Positions 8,613-17,061 of a stretch of DNA of 29,178 nucleotides are shown in pieces. Position 1 is the first letter of the stretch, and each line of letters opens with the position of its first letter. The notes beneath the pieces are model-generated. The model made no database searches and was not told the DNA's origin. It saw only the letters and a program-made list of their open reading frames with translations. The stretch is from Verrucomicrobiales bacterium (GTDB taxonomy: Bacteria; Verrucomicrobiota; Verrucomicrobiia; Verrucomicrobiales; DEV007). The stretch covers positions 1-29,178 of the forward strand of contig JACETS010000011.1 in the NCBI GenBank assembly GCA_013911195.1, read 5' to 3'. The position numbers were made by a program, and so were the translations under genes.

Positions 8613-10664
8613 AAAATCACACATTTTAGAGTCTTATCGTCCATTATCAGTGAGGCGAGATTGCCGCTGCCTATTATTTTTCTAATCTTGATACTGGCAA
8701 ACACCAGTCCATTGAAAGGCCAAAGCCGACTAGCTACCTCTCCACTCTATGAAAAGGCCGCACAACCTCTTCGCTCAGCTCCAATCAAAGAATATGAATT
8801 TGATAAAGCCTCGGTTCGAGATGTTCTAAGGTTTCTCGCAGATGATGCGGGCATTGATTTTGTAGCCATGCCTGAGGAAGGTAATGATGGAGCTAAACTA
8901 ATAACATTTTCTCTGAAGAAGAGCCCCTTTTCGGCTCTAGAAACAATAGCCAAAATGAATGGTGTCACCCTTGTATATGAGGATGAGATTTGGCACATGC
9001 GCCCACTTAGCGATAAAAGCTTGATTGCTAGAACTTATAAGATTCGATTCAACACTGGAGAAGTTAATAATTCCTCTGGAAATTCAATTTCTAACAGTCA
9101 ATCAACTAATTTTGGATCATCATACAATGGTTCAACAACTGGCTACAATTCCGGCTCGCGTTATTCTAATGGAAATCACAACGGCGGTTCATCAGGCATT
9201 GGTCAGATCGGTCTAAACGGAATGAATAACACATTTTCGACAACTGCTGAGGATCTAGTTCAAGCGGTGAAAGGTATAGTCGGAATTAGAACATCAGGAA
9301 TCAACCACATTATAGCGCCTGGAGTAAATAGTGTGGGCAACTTTGGAAAATTGGATTCTCCCCAAAGTTCTTCAACAATTTCACCGGCTCAGCATTTTGG
9401 TAGAACCTCGTCAAATGAATCAAAGTCTAACGGCAGTCAAGTCATCTGGAACTCTGATAACAATTCTTTATTTGTCGTGGCTAACATACAGCAACACCAA
9501 CTTGTAGAAAAGTACCTCGAGACCGTGGACAAACCTCAGCCTTTGATTGCAGTTGAAGTTAAGTTTTTTGAAACCACCAAAGACCCCAGAAAACAAATGG
9601 GTGTTGATTGGTCTGGAACAATGGATGGTGGCTATGGACTAAGTTTATCTGGCCTATCCTCTAATGTTGATCTCAACAAAATTCAGAATACAGATATGCC
9701 TATGACAGCTATTTTGAGTGGTCCCGACGTACAGGCTAAAGTACTTGCACTTGTAAAAGATAGAGAAACAACGACCGTAAGTTACCCAAGAGTTCTAACA
9801 AAGAATAATAGAGAGGTTGCAATTCAAAGTGTGGTTAACCAGCCAGTACTTTCTGCTCAATCGAGCACAACTCCAGGCGTCGGTGGAACGACCACCTCAT
9901 CGGTTTCATATTTACCAATAGGAACGAGTATTAACGTTCTTCCAAAAAGACTTGAAGATGGCAGAATTTCACTTCAGGTGTTAATCACCGTTTCAAGCAT
10001 TATCGGTTCTGAAATAATTGACGGAAACTCCTACCCTGTTGCCAGTTCTCGAGTCTTTACTGCACCTTTGGAAGTGGAGAGTGGATACACATTAGCAATA
10101 GGCGGACTTGATGAAGCAAGCGATTCAAGAGAGGGAGCAGGATTGCCGATATTAAGTAAAATACCTATCCTTAAGCACGGCTTTAAAAGTGACAACAAAA
10201 CTCACAGCAGAAAAAATATGCTTATCTTTATTACCCCTACCCTACTTGATCCAAAGAGTGGTGGCATTTCAGAAACTCCCATCTCAGAAATACCAATGAG
10301 AGGAAATAGAGTTGTTCAAAAGATTCCATCTATTAAAGCCAATGGATCACTGGTAGGTGGAATTAATTCAATTAGCGGAGCCATGAAATGGATTGAAAAG
10401 GAGCATTTTATGATAAAGCAAATTGTAAGGGAAAAAAGAGGTTCTAAAAAACACAGCGATCGTCTTGATGCACTCAATAACAGCGTCATTATACTTCAAA
10501 AACAAATCGCGGAGCACTTACTCAGTAACCCAAATAACAAAAAAGAGATGGAACAAAAAAATTGGGCACTCGCTCAACTCTCTGAAAGCATTCTTAACAC
10601 TCGAAAATCACTGAAAAAGAAAAATTTTCAGCTCTTCAGTAGACCACTGTCGAAAGCCTTTTAG
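8610..10664 (+). CDS. Secretin (type II/III secretion system GspD/PilQ-like) outer-membrane protein, orphan
   Basis: A 684-residue exported protein. A long N-region and hydrophobic core (about 19-34) form a signal peptide ending near LKGQ. An STN/N0-like domain starts near residue 62 (YEFDKASVRDVLRFLADDAGIDF). Residues of about 150-200 are a low-complexity Ser/Asn/Gly/Tyr linker. An N1-type secretin module follows (about 281-322, VIWNSDNNSLFVVAN through VEVKFFET), then the secretin domain at about 390-545 with SYPRVLTKNNREVAIQ, GTSINVLPK and the closing KNMLIFITPTLLDP. The last ~130 residues are a charged, helical, coiled-coil-like tail not usual for secretins. Secretins form outer-membrane rings for type II secretion or type IV pili, but no ATPase, pilin or inner-membrane partner is nearby. 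The start codon lies in a hairpin. Family is firm; the export system it serves is unknown. Confidence 0.88.
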   Translation: MKITHFRVLSSIISEARLPLPIIFLILILANTSPLKGQSRLATSPLYEKAAQPLRSAPIKEYEFDKASVRDVLRFLADDAGIDFVAMPEEGNDGAKLITFSLKKSPFSALETIAKMNGVTLVYEDEIWHMRPLSDKSLIARTYKIRFNTGEVNNSSGNSISNSQSTNFGSSYNGSTTGYNSGSRYSNGNHNGGSSGIGQIGLNGMNNTFSTTAEDLVQAVKGIVGIRTSGINHIIAPGVNSVGNFGKLDSPQSSSTISPAQHFGRTSSNESKSNGSQVIWNSDNNSLFVVANIQQHQLVEKYLETVDKPQPLIAVEVKFFETTKDPRKQMGVDWSGTMDGGYGLSLSGLSSNVDLNKIQNTDMPMTAILSGPDVQAKVLALVKDRETTTVSYPRVLTKNNREVAIQSVVNQPVLSAQSSTTPGVGGTTTSSVSYLPIGTSINVLPKRLEDGRISLQVLITVSSIIGSEIIDGNSYPVASSRVFTAPLEVESGYTLAIGGLDEASDSREGAGLPILSKIPILKHGFKSDNKTHSRKNMLIFITPTLLDPKSGGISETPISEIPMRGNRVVQKIPSIKANGSLVGGINSISGAMKWIEKEHFMIKQIVREKRGSKKHSDRLDALNNSVIILQKQIAEHLLSNPNNKKEMEQKNWALAQLSESILNTRKSLKKKNFQLFSRPLSKAF

Positions 10665-10687
10665 TTATCATAAAGCAATCTCCTTGT

Positions 10688-10732
10688 GTGGTTGGAGGTC
10701 TCGAAACCACGGTATCGGGGCCTCCTTTCCAC
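10688..10732 (+). other. Two competing stem-loops between secretin and aldose epimerase genes
   Basis: One helix pairs GGAGGTCTCG (10694-10703) with CGGGGCCTCC (10716-10725): ten pairs counting two G-U wobbles, extended past small internal loops by GTGG (10688-10691) with CCAC (10729-10732). A second helix, GTGGTT (10688-10693) with AACCAC (10705-10710), uses the loop of the first, so both cannot form fully. Such an arrangement is typical of attenuators, or of a terminator with an alternative fold, but no T-run follows directly. The base pairing is read from the sequence; any switching role is inference. Confidence 0.4.
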
Positions 10733-10733
10733 C

Positions 10734-10760
10734 AAAAGTAGGCAATTATTGCGCTTTTTT
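10734..10760 (+). terminator. Weak candidate intrinsic terminator
   Basis: AAAAG (10734-10738) can pair with CTTTT (10754-10758) and GCAA (10742-10745) with TTGC (10749-10752), forming an imperfect hairpin that runs into six T residues (10755-10760). It lies 70 bases past the secretin stop and just before the aldose epimerase gene, where transcription of the secretin gene could end. The GC-poor stem makes this a low-strength call. Confidence 0.35.
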
Positions 10761-10817
10761 GTAAACTTGTTATTCTGAAACTTGCAGAAATTGCGGATTT
10801 CCGTTAAACAATTTAAC

Positions 10818-11951
10818 ATGGATACCTCAATTAAACTCGCCAAGCTCATTGGAGCAGGCCTATTAACCATCATTCTATCAAATTGCAGCACAGTGAAAGT
10901 TAGCAAAGCTCCTTTTGGCTCAACTAGTGACGGGACCTCCGTCGATCTATACACCCTTGAGAATTCAAACGGCATGAAAGCAACAATCACCAATTACGGT
11001 GGTATTGTTACTCAGCTTCATGTCCCTGATAAAGACGGTAATTTGGGTGACGTAGTACTAGGATACGATAAGCTATCAAGTTACATCAAAGCGAGCCCGT
11101 ACTTTGGCTGCATCACTGGTCGATATGCAAATAGAATAGCCAAAGGACAATTTAAAATTGATGGCAAGACCTACCAGCTAGCTACTAATAATGGAGACAA
11201 CCACCTTCATGGTGGAGATGTTGGATTTGATAAGCGTGTCTGGAAAGCTACAGAGGTAAGCGCATTAGGAAAGTCTGGCATTGCCTTGACTTACCAAAGT
11301 AAAGATGGAGAGGAAGGCTACCCTGGTGACCTTGATTGCACAGTCACTTACTGGCTAACTAATCAGAATGAGTTAGAAATCGAATATGAGGCTACCACCA
11401 ATAAAGCCACTCCAATCAATCTTACTCATCATTCATATTTCAACTTAGCTGGTGAAGGCACTGGTGACATTCTTAATCATCAAGTTGAGCTTTTCGCTGA
11501 CGGTTATGTACCTACTGATGCAGGTGGAATTCCATTAGGTAAGATCGCACCAGTAAAAGGAACACCATTTGATTTTCTTTCACCTCATACCATCGGAAAG
11601 CGAATTGAAGCAAAGCACCAACAGATTGAATTCGGAAAAGGTTATGATCACAACTGGGTCATCAACGATTCAGGAAAGCCATTAAATATCGCCGCTCGTG
11701 TCACTGAGCCTAAGAGTGGCAGAATTATGGAAGTTATTACAGACCAGCCCGGCATCCAATTCTATACAGGCAATTACTTGGACGGATCTAATATTGGTAA
11801 AGGAAATAAAGTATATAATTACAGGAATGCATTTTGCCTAGAAACACAAGTGCACCCAGACAGCCCAAATCAGGAGGGCTTTCCAAAGTCTATTCTTGCC
11901 CCAGGCGAAACATACAAACATGTTTGCATTTATCGCTTCAAAACGAAATAG
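10818..11951 (+). CDS. galM: Aldose 1-epimerase (mutarotase), predicted lipoprotein
   Basis: The enzyme interconverts alpha and beta anomers of aldoses such as galactose and glucose. From the ATG at 10818 it has 377 residues. It starts with a signal peptide whose lipobox-like L-S-N-C puts the lipidated Cys at residue 23, so it should sit in the periplasm on a membrane; Asn before the Cys is unusual. The mutarotase fold is shown by TITNYGGIVTQL, GRYANRIAKG, NHLHGG and THHSYFNLAGEG (the two catalytic His motifs), GYDHNWVI, and CLETQ with the catalytic Glu near the C-terminus, followed by HPDSPNQEGFP. All key residues are present. A TTG at 10782 would add 12 residues in front of the signal peptide and is less likely. 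The glycosyltransferase follows about 30 bases downstream in the same frame. A periplasmic copy suggests processing of sugars released from polymers. Confidence 0.93.
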   Translation: MDTSIKLAKLIGAGLLTIILSNCSTVKVSKAPFGSTSDGTSVDLYTLENSNGMKATITNYGGIVTQLHVPDKDGNLGDVVLGYDKLSSYIKASPYFGCITGRYANRIAKGQFKIDGKTYQLATNNGDNHLHGGDVGFDKRVWKATEVSALGKSGIALTYQSKDGEEGYPGDLDCTVTYWLTNQNELEIEYEATTNKATPINLTHHSYFNLAGEGTGDILNHQVELFADGYVPTDAGGIPLGKIAPVKGTPFDFLSPHTIGKRIEAKHQQIEFGKGYDHNWVINDSGKPLNIAARVTEPKSGRIMEVITDQPGIQFYTGNYLDGSNIGKGNKVYNYRNAFCLETQVHPDSPNQEGFPKSILAPGETYKHVCIYRFKTK

Positions 11952-11981
11952 CCCTAAAATTTCGAAACGAATTTAAGAAAA

Positions 11982-12743
11982 ACGAAATCATTAGATCAAA
12001 TTCTATTAGTTGTTCCCTGTTACAAGGAGGGCGCACGGCTTCCAAAATTTCTCAAAGAACTTTGCGAGGTCTTTGATCATTCTGATTGTCCCGTATCAAT
12101 CATGACGGTTGATGACGGTTCAGGGCCGGAAGAGGCTGAAAAAATGAGATCACTGGTTAGTGATCTTCAAAATAGCTATGGTTTTTTATTAGACCCTCTT
12201 TTGGTTCAAAAAAATCAAGGAAAAGGTGGAGCCATATACAGTGGATGGGACACGGCAGAGTTAGATGATTTCAAGTGGGTTGCTTTTGTCGATGCCGATG
12301 GCGCTATCAGCTCTCAGGAAACACTAAGATTCTTAAGTTTGGCAACTCAAGACAATGCTGATAAGAGAAAATGTCTTTGGTCAATTAGGGTCAAAGGGCA
12401 AGGTAAAGACATCCAAAGAACTCCAATAAGAAACTTCCTAGGTAACGTATTTAGGATCATTGTGAAGTGCCTATTTAATATCCCAGTCAAAGACACTCAG
12501 TGCGGGTTAAAATGCATTCCTCTTAAAGCATACCATGAAATTCGCAACCGCCTGACCGAGAGGCGTTTTGTTTTTGATGTTGAATTGGCTTCTCTACTAA
12601 TCAGAAATGAATATCAACTCGAGCAAATCGCGATAGATTGGCAGGAAAGTCCAGGCTCAACAGTAAAAATGAGTTCAGCATTCAGAATGGCGGCCTCTCT
12701 TCTGGTTATTCGACTTAGACTGTTTTTAGGCACCAAGAATTAA
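11982..12743 (+). CDS. Family 2 glycosyltransferase (polyprenyl-phosphate sugar synthase-like); start codon uncertain
   Basis: A GT2 enzyme with the GT-A fold, resembling Alg5/DPM1-type transferases that move a sugar from a nucleotide to polyprenyl phosphate. Motifs in order: LLVVPCYKEGARLPKF, TVDDGSG, QKNQGKGGAIYSG, FVDADGAIS (the DxD metal site), VKDTQCGLKC and FDVELASLL. The first ATG, at 12102, lies just before TVDDGSG and would remove the essential first strand and CYKEG. The frame is open upstream to a TAA at 11955 but contains no ATG, GTG or TTG before VVPCY. Candidates are ACG at 11982 (giving M-KSLDQILLVVPCY, used here) and ATT at 12000. Either a rare start codon, a mutated start or a sequencing error explains this. 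There is no C-terminal membrane helix. It follows galM in the same frame after two stops, suggesting co-transcription. Confidence 0.75.
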   Translation, partial: TKSLDQILLVVPCYKEGARLPKFLKELCEVFDHSDCPVSIMTVDDGSGPEEAEKMRSLVSDLQNSYGFLLDPLLVQKNQGKGGAIYSGWDTAELDDFKWVAFVDADGAISSQETLRFLSLATQDNADKRKCLWSIRVKGQGKDIQRTPIRNFLGNVFRIIVKCLFNIPVKDTQCGLKCIPLKAYHEIRNRLTERRFVFDVELASLLIRNEYQLEQIAIDWQESPGSTVKMSSAFRMAASLLVIRLRLFLGTKN

Positions 12744-12758
12744 ACCTTTAAAACAATC

Positions 12759-14489
12759 TTACTGCTTGAGAGTTTTCTCAATTATTAGCACAGCCATTGG
12801 CTCTGTTGCTTTATCTAATGCCTCATTCGCCTCTTTGAGAGTTCTGGAACAATCCTCTTTTAAAGCCCTCTTAACAGTCTCAAGTTTTAAATTAATATCA
12901 TTAAGACTCTCGGGAGATAATTCATTACCAACTAATTCCAATCCATTAGTTACTGCTGGAACCAATTCATCACTCTTTAATTTTGCCTCTGCAAAAATAC
13001 GTTGATTCATATCATCGAAGGCAAACTCAATTGATTCATTAACCATTTTTTCTACTCGCTCGTCTTCCACGTCGACTGCAGAACTATTAATGGATATAAC
13101 TTTTTCATTACCAGTAATTGTATCCCTCGCAAGAACAGTCAAAATACCATCAGCATCCAAAGAAAACTCAACACCCACACGAGCTTCGCCTCTTGAAGAA
13201 GGATCAAATTCAATCTCAAATTCACCTAGCCTCCAATTATCTTTCGCCATCTCTCTCTCACCCTGCAAAACATTAATACTCATCCTTTGCTGATTAGCGA
13301 CCGCATTGGTGAAAAGCTCCCCCCTCTTAACAGGGATCGTTGTGTTTCTCGGGATTATCACATTCATTAAACCACCAAATGTTTCTACACCCAGTGATAG
13401 AGGTGTAACATCGAGTAAAATTACTTCTCTTAAAGCACCCGAAAGAACACCTGCCTGTATAACCGCACCAATTGCCACAGATTCGTCTGGATTCTGAGAT
13501 AAATCAGGCGGCTTTTCAAAAAAACATTCAACCGCTTCATGAACTTGCGGAATACGACTACTTCCACCAACTAGAATGATTGAATCTAGATCTTTTTTAT
13601 CTAATCCTGAATCCATCAATGCTTTACGACAATGAATAATGGTTTTCTCAACAATCGGAGCAACTAATTGATTAAACAAATCCGATTCGAATAACATTTC
13701 AAAACTCTTTTTATCATCATAAAAAGGAATCTTTAATTCATATTCTTCACTAAAACTCAAAGCTTCTTTACAGCGCTTTCCCGCATTCAAAAAAACGGCT
13801 TTCACTTTACAGGAAGCCTCTTCAAGGTTTTTACCCTCGGCTTTTTGATAAATATAATCAGCGATGACCATGTCAATATCATCTCCTCCAAGCTTAGTAT
13901 CACCACTTGTTGAAAGAACCTGAAAAACACCGTCACTCAGCTCAAGTATCGAAACATCAAAAGTTCCACCACCAAAGTCATAGACAGCAATTCTAGATTT
14001 ATCATCCATCTTGTCCAAACCATAGGCAATTGCCGCTGCGGTCGGCTCGCTAATTATCCGCACCACCTCTAACCCAGCAATTTCTGCAGCCCGTTTAGTT
14101 GATATTCTTTGAGAATCGTTGAAATAAGCCGGGACCGTGATGACAGCTTTACTGAATTTCTCATCTGAAGCCTCTTCAGCAATCTTACGAAGGTGAATTA
14201 AAATATCTGCAGAAACCTGTTCTGGGGTTAACTCCTTGTCATCAAATTGAAATGTATCCTTAGATCCTATTTTTCGTTTTACTGATGCAAACGTGCTTTC
14301 AGGATAGATATTCATAACACGTCTAGCCGCCTCACCAACAATTGGCTCATCATTATTTGAATATGACACAACAGAAGGAGTCATACGTGATCCGTTTTTA
14401 TCTGCAAAAAGAATAGGAAACCCTGAATCAACAACTCCAACTAAAGAGTTGGTAGTTCCAAGATCAATTCCTAAAATCTTTTCTGACAT
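12759..14489 (-). CDS. hscA: Fe-S protein assembly chaperone HscA (Hsp70 family)
   Basis: A 576-residue Hsp70. The nucleotide-binding domain shows GIDLGTTNSLVG (residues 6-17), AVITVPAYFNDSQR, SEPTAAAIAYGLD, YDFGGGTFDVSIL and ILVGGSSRIPQV; the substrate-binding domain starts after DVTPLSLGVETFGG, with IPRNTTIPVK and VLQGERE. HscA works with HscB to release Fe-S clusters from the IscU scaffold. It is called HscA rather than DnaK because it lies directly after a HscB-like J-protein and an IscA-like gene, is shorter than DnaK (about 640), and lacks the acidic DnaK tail. No iscU, iscS or ferredoxin gene is adjacent. The start, ATG 14489, is 13 bases after the hscB stop, and the gene converges with the glycosyltransferase gene, 15 bases apart. 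Confidence 0.88.
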   Translation of the reverse strand: MSEKILGIDLGTTNSLVGVVDSGFPILFADKNGSRMTPSVVSYSNNDEPIVGEAARRVMNIYPESTFASVKRKIGSKDTFQFDDKELTPEQVSADILIHLRKIAEEASDEKFSKAVITVPAYFNDSQRISTKRAAEIAGLEVVRIISEPTAAAIAYGLDKMDDKSRIAVYDFGGGTFDVSILELSDGVFQVLSTSGDTKLGGDDIDMVIADYIYQKAEGKNLEEASCKVKAVFLNAGKRCKEALSFSEEYELKIPFYDDKKSFEMLFESDLFNQLVAPIVEKTIIHCRKALMDSGLDKKDLDSIILVGGSSRIPQVHEAVECFFEKPPDLSQNPDESVAIGAVIQAGVLSGALREVILLDVTPLSLGVETFGGLMNVIIPRNTTIPVKRGELFTNAVANQQRMSINVLQGEREMAKDNWRLGEFEIEFDPSSRGEARVGVEFSLDADGILTVLARDTITGNEKVISINSSAVDVEDERVEKMVNESIEFAFDDMNQRIFAEAKLKSDELVPAVTNGLELVGNELSPESLNDINLKLETVKRALKEDCSRTLKEANEALDKATEPMAVLIIEKTLKQ

Positions 14490-14502
14490 CCCTTAAATAT
14501 TA

Positions 14503-15072
14503 TCAAAGAATTGACTGCATTCGACTCATTATTTCTTTTTCCCATTTACCGAGAAAAGATAAATCCCTTGCACATAACTCCATTTTCTCCTTTGCAGTGT
14601 CACTATCAGTTTGGATCAAATGATCAATATCGGGAAAAGTTTTTAAAATTGCCGACTTGGCGCCTCTCACCTTTCCATTCATTTCAAATAATTGAGTCTG
14701 AAGATTTGCTATATCTTTTGCTATTAGCGCCTCCCCTACCGAAGTCAGGGTCTTCTCTTTCTTTTTGATTAGACCATCTGCAGAAATCGTTAATTCCCCT
14801 ATTTCAGAAAACAATTCCATCACATTTGAGGACAATCGCCCATCCGTCCTAATGGAATCCTTAAAAAGTAATTCATAAAGATGCTCTACTCGAGATGACG
14901 GATTAAATAAAATTGAATGAGCTCTATTGATTCGTGAAAACACTACTTCATCTCCTCCAGCATCAGGGTGGTGACATTTTGATAGTTCCTGAAATTTTTC
15001 TCTGAGGTTATCAGAATTTAATTCCAAACAACGTTTTTGAGATAGTTCCTCGTAGCAATCCAATTCAACCAT
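14503..15072 (-). CDS. hscB: Fe-S cluster co-chaperone HscB (J-domain protein)
   Basis: A 189-residue cytoplasmic co-chaperone. The N-terminal J domain carries the His-Pro-Asp motif (residues 35-37, in CHHPDAGGDEV) needed to stimulate the ATPase of its Hsp70, followed by FSRINRAHSILFNPSSRVEHLYELL, a pattern close to the 'NxAyxtLkdpl.Ra.YLL' helix of HscB rather than generic DnaJ. The C-terminal half is helical, as in the HscB domain that binds the IscU scaffold. Length is close to E. coli HscB (171). The gene sits between the iscA-like gene (6 bases between stop and start) and hscA (13 bases), the same order as in classical isc operons. Compared with E. coli it seems divergent in the C-terminal part, so partner binding cannot be judged by eye. 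Confidence 0.85.
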   Translation of the reverse strand: MVELDCYEELSQKRCLELNSDNLREKFQELSKCHHPDAGGDEVVFSRINRAHSILFNPSSRVEHLYELLFKDSIRTDGRLSSNVMELFSEIGELTISADGLIKKKEKTLTSVGEALIAKDIANLQTQLFEMNGKVRGAKSAILKTFPDIDHLIQTDSDTAKEKMELCARDLSFLGKWEKEIMSRMQSIL

Positions 15073-15078
15073 ATATCG

Positions 15079-15447
15079 TTATGCGGAAAAACTTTCTCCA
15101 CAGGAACAAGTCACTTCCGCATTGGGATTTGAAACTTTAAACCCCCCACTTTGAAGATCATCACTCCAATCAAGTTGTGACCCAGCCACAAAAAGCGCAC
15201 TCTTGGGGTCAATCACTACCCTAACCTCATTTGAAGTAACCATGATATCTCTGTCGACTGGTCCATCAACCAGATCCATCTTATACTGAAGACCTGAACA
15301 TCCCCCTCCCACAACAGCGACTCTGAGAGCACCAAAATCAGCCTTACCCTGTTTTTCCAATAGACCCAACAACCTATCCGAAGCATTAGGCAAAACCTCT
15401 ATGAGGCTTTCATTACCAATTTTATAATTAATTTCAGGAGATGACAT
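15079..15447 (-). CDS. iscA: IscA/ErpA/SufA-type iron-sulfur cluster carrier
   Basis: A 122-residue A-type carrier that accepts Fe-S clusters from a scaffold and passes them to target enzymes such as ThiC-like 4Fe-4S proteins. The three ligands are Cys50 in VGGGCSGLQY and Cys114 and Cys116 in VTCSCGESF, in the conserved spacing. IDPKSALFVAGSQLDW is the other family signature. It heads an iscA-hscB-hscA set, which makes IscA the likelier name, but ErpA and SufA cannot be excluded from sequence alone. A 91-base spacer separates it from the TPR gene upstream; I see no strong terminator there, so readthrough is possible. No Shine-Dalgarno precedes ATG 15447. Confidence 0.85.
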   Translation of the reverse strand: MSSPEINYKIGNESLIEVLPNASDRLLGLLEKQGKADFGALRVAVVGGGCSGLQYKMDLVDGPVDRDIMVTSNEVRVVIDPKSALFVAGSQLDWSDDLQSGGFKVSNPNAEVTCSCGESFSA

Positions 15448-15538
15448 CTAGCATCATAAACTTAATATCGCGAGCCCAAGGAAGCAAAGTTTTTGGTGTA
15501 AAAGACTTCAAAGAATAAATAATTGCCTAATTATCTAT

Positions 15539-17041
15539 TTACTTTCTTTTGGTAATCTTTCTTACTGCTGATCTCTTCGGAAAAATTGATGAACAAACCA
15601 GTTCATTCATTGCATTTGAATCAACCATTATGCCTGATTGACTCTCCATTATTTGATCAAATAACACTTTATCATCCTTCGTTATTGAGTCGAAAAAATT
15701 CTCTCCATAAATGATAGCTGCATGATTCAATTCATTTTCGGTGTTTTCAACTAACTCCACTATACCTTGATCATTATAAAGCCTGTGAAGTCTCAGTAAG
15801 GCCGTCAAACGATACAAGGAGTCAGCTCGGTTTTTAACTTCCTTATAACAATTAATTGATATTTGAGGATTCGATTCAAGAAAGTGGCCTGCTATTTTAA
15901 TGAGGGACCTGTTTGAAAATTCATTAACCTCAAATCGATCAACAAGATTTTGATAATAGACTCTAATTTCTGATGAGTTTTTAGGGTTAAACTTTTCTAA
16001 AACTTCAAGACCCGCAAAAGCCCATAGTTCAATCACAGAATTCCTATCACTAGATTCAGAAATGAGATTTCTAAGCTTATTTATAACCTCTCTAGGAGTC
16101 TTTTCTTTTAATTGAAAGTTCACATATACATTTATTGCTTCATAACAAGAGTCGTAGAGATAAAAGTCTCTACAACCCAATAGGTTTTTTTCCAGATCTA
16201 TTATTCCCTGATCAAGCTTATCCATTTGTTCCATAGAGCTCATAACATAAGCTGATGCATCAATTCTTTGAATTTGAGAAAGATTGTTTCCCTGAATCTG
16301 GTTGTAATAAAAAACTGAATCACTCCATCTGTATTGAAGACCAGCAACCTTTATTAAAAGACTCATTGCTTCATAGCTATAGATAGAGCCATCTTTATCT
16401 GCTAAGTTTTTGGCATTTAAAAATTCAGCCTCTGCTTCAGCGTATCGACTCAATCCAATAAATATTTTACCCTTTAATAAATGAATTCGAATTTTTAAAT
16501 CTTTTTCTAAATTAAATGAATTAAGTTTGTTTAAATTTTCTATTGATTGCGATAAAGAATTGTATTCAAATTTTATAAGAGCAATTTGATAAACTGCTTC
16601 AGGGTAAAAATATGAATCTTTATACTTTTGCTTAAATTGTCTTAATTCATGGATTGCTGGCAACTTATAACCTAACTGAACAAGATTTAGTCCCCAATAA
16701 AAAGTTGCTACCTCATCAAGAGAGCTGATTCCTTCATTTGATTTATAGTTAAGTAAATATCGAGATGACTGGAGATAGTTTTTTTTATGATAAGATGCAA
16801 TCCCTGCGTAATAAGAAGCTATAGAGTACAGCTCATTTTTTTGGTCGACATTAAGTAAAATTGCTTGAGAACGAGAGAGAACCTTATCGTATTCCTTAGA
16901 ATCCATCATTTTCTGAAGAGTTATCAATTCTTCAGGATCATTTTGCTGAGTTACTGCATTTGCGAAGCAGTTAGCATTGGCCGCATAAAAAATAATGATG
17001 AAACAAGTAAAATGCCGTAAATATCTCGAAAAACTCCTCAT
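15539..17041 (-). CDS. Secreted TPR-repeat protein, function unknown
   Basis: A 500-residue protein I cannot name. The N-terminus has basic residues then a hydrophobic run (about 10-24) with small residues before AN/VTQ, a typical Sec signal peptide, so it should be periplasmic. The rest is almost wholly helical with repeated tetratricopeptide-like pairs, for example YYAGIASYHKKNYLQSSRYL, YQIALIKFEYNSLSQSIENL and KGKIFIGLSRYAEAEAEFLN, where Gly/Ala and aromatic positions recur at about 34-residue spacing. TPR proteins act as scaffolds for protein complexes, and YfgC/BamD- or CpoB-like envelope roles are possible. It is rich in Lys, Asn, Ile and Ser. It lies between a terminator and the iscA-like gene, all on the minus strand; a functional link with Fe-S assembly is not indicated because it is exported. 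Confidence 0.8.
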   Translation of the reverse strand: MRSFSRYLRHFTCFIIIFYAANANCFANAVTQQNDPEELITLQKMMDSKEYDKVLSRSQAILLNVDQKNELYSIASYYAGIASYHKKNYLQSSRYLLNYKSNEGISSLDEVATFYWGLNLVQLGYKLPAIHELRQFKQKYKDSYFYPEAVYQIALIKFEYNSLSQSIENLNKLNSFNLEKDLKIRIHLLKGKIFIGLSRYAEAEAEFLNAKNLADKDGSIYSYEAMSLLIKVAGLQYRWSDSVFYYNQIQGNNLSQIQRIDASAYVMSSMEQMDKLDQGIIDLEKNLLGCRDFYLYDSCYEAINVYVNFQLKEKTPREVINKLRNLISESSDRNSVIELWAFAGLEVLEKFNPKNSSEIRVYYQNLVDRFEVNEFSNRSLIKIAGHFLESNPQISINCYKEVKNRADSLYRLTALLRLHRLYNDQGIVELVENTENELNHAAIIYGENFFDSITKDDKVLFDQIMESQSGIMVDSNAMNELVCSSIFPKRSAVRKITKRK

Positions 17042-17061
17042 TTCTTAATGTTTAAACTTAT

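Noticed and set aside
10782..10817. TTG 10782 as the galM start
   Set aside because: It would place 12 extra polar/basic residues before a normal lipoprotein signal peptide that begins cleanly at ATG 10818.
12102..12743. Glycosyltransferase starting at the ATG 12102
   Set aside because: This start deletes the first strand and the VVPCYKEG motif, which are clearly encoded in frame upstream; an upstream non-standard start is preferred.
12759..14489. Calling the Hsp70 gene DnaK
   Set aside because: The adjacent hscB-like J-protein and iscA-like gene, the shorter length and lack of a DnaK-type acidic tail fit HscA better.
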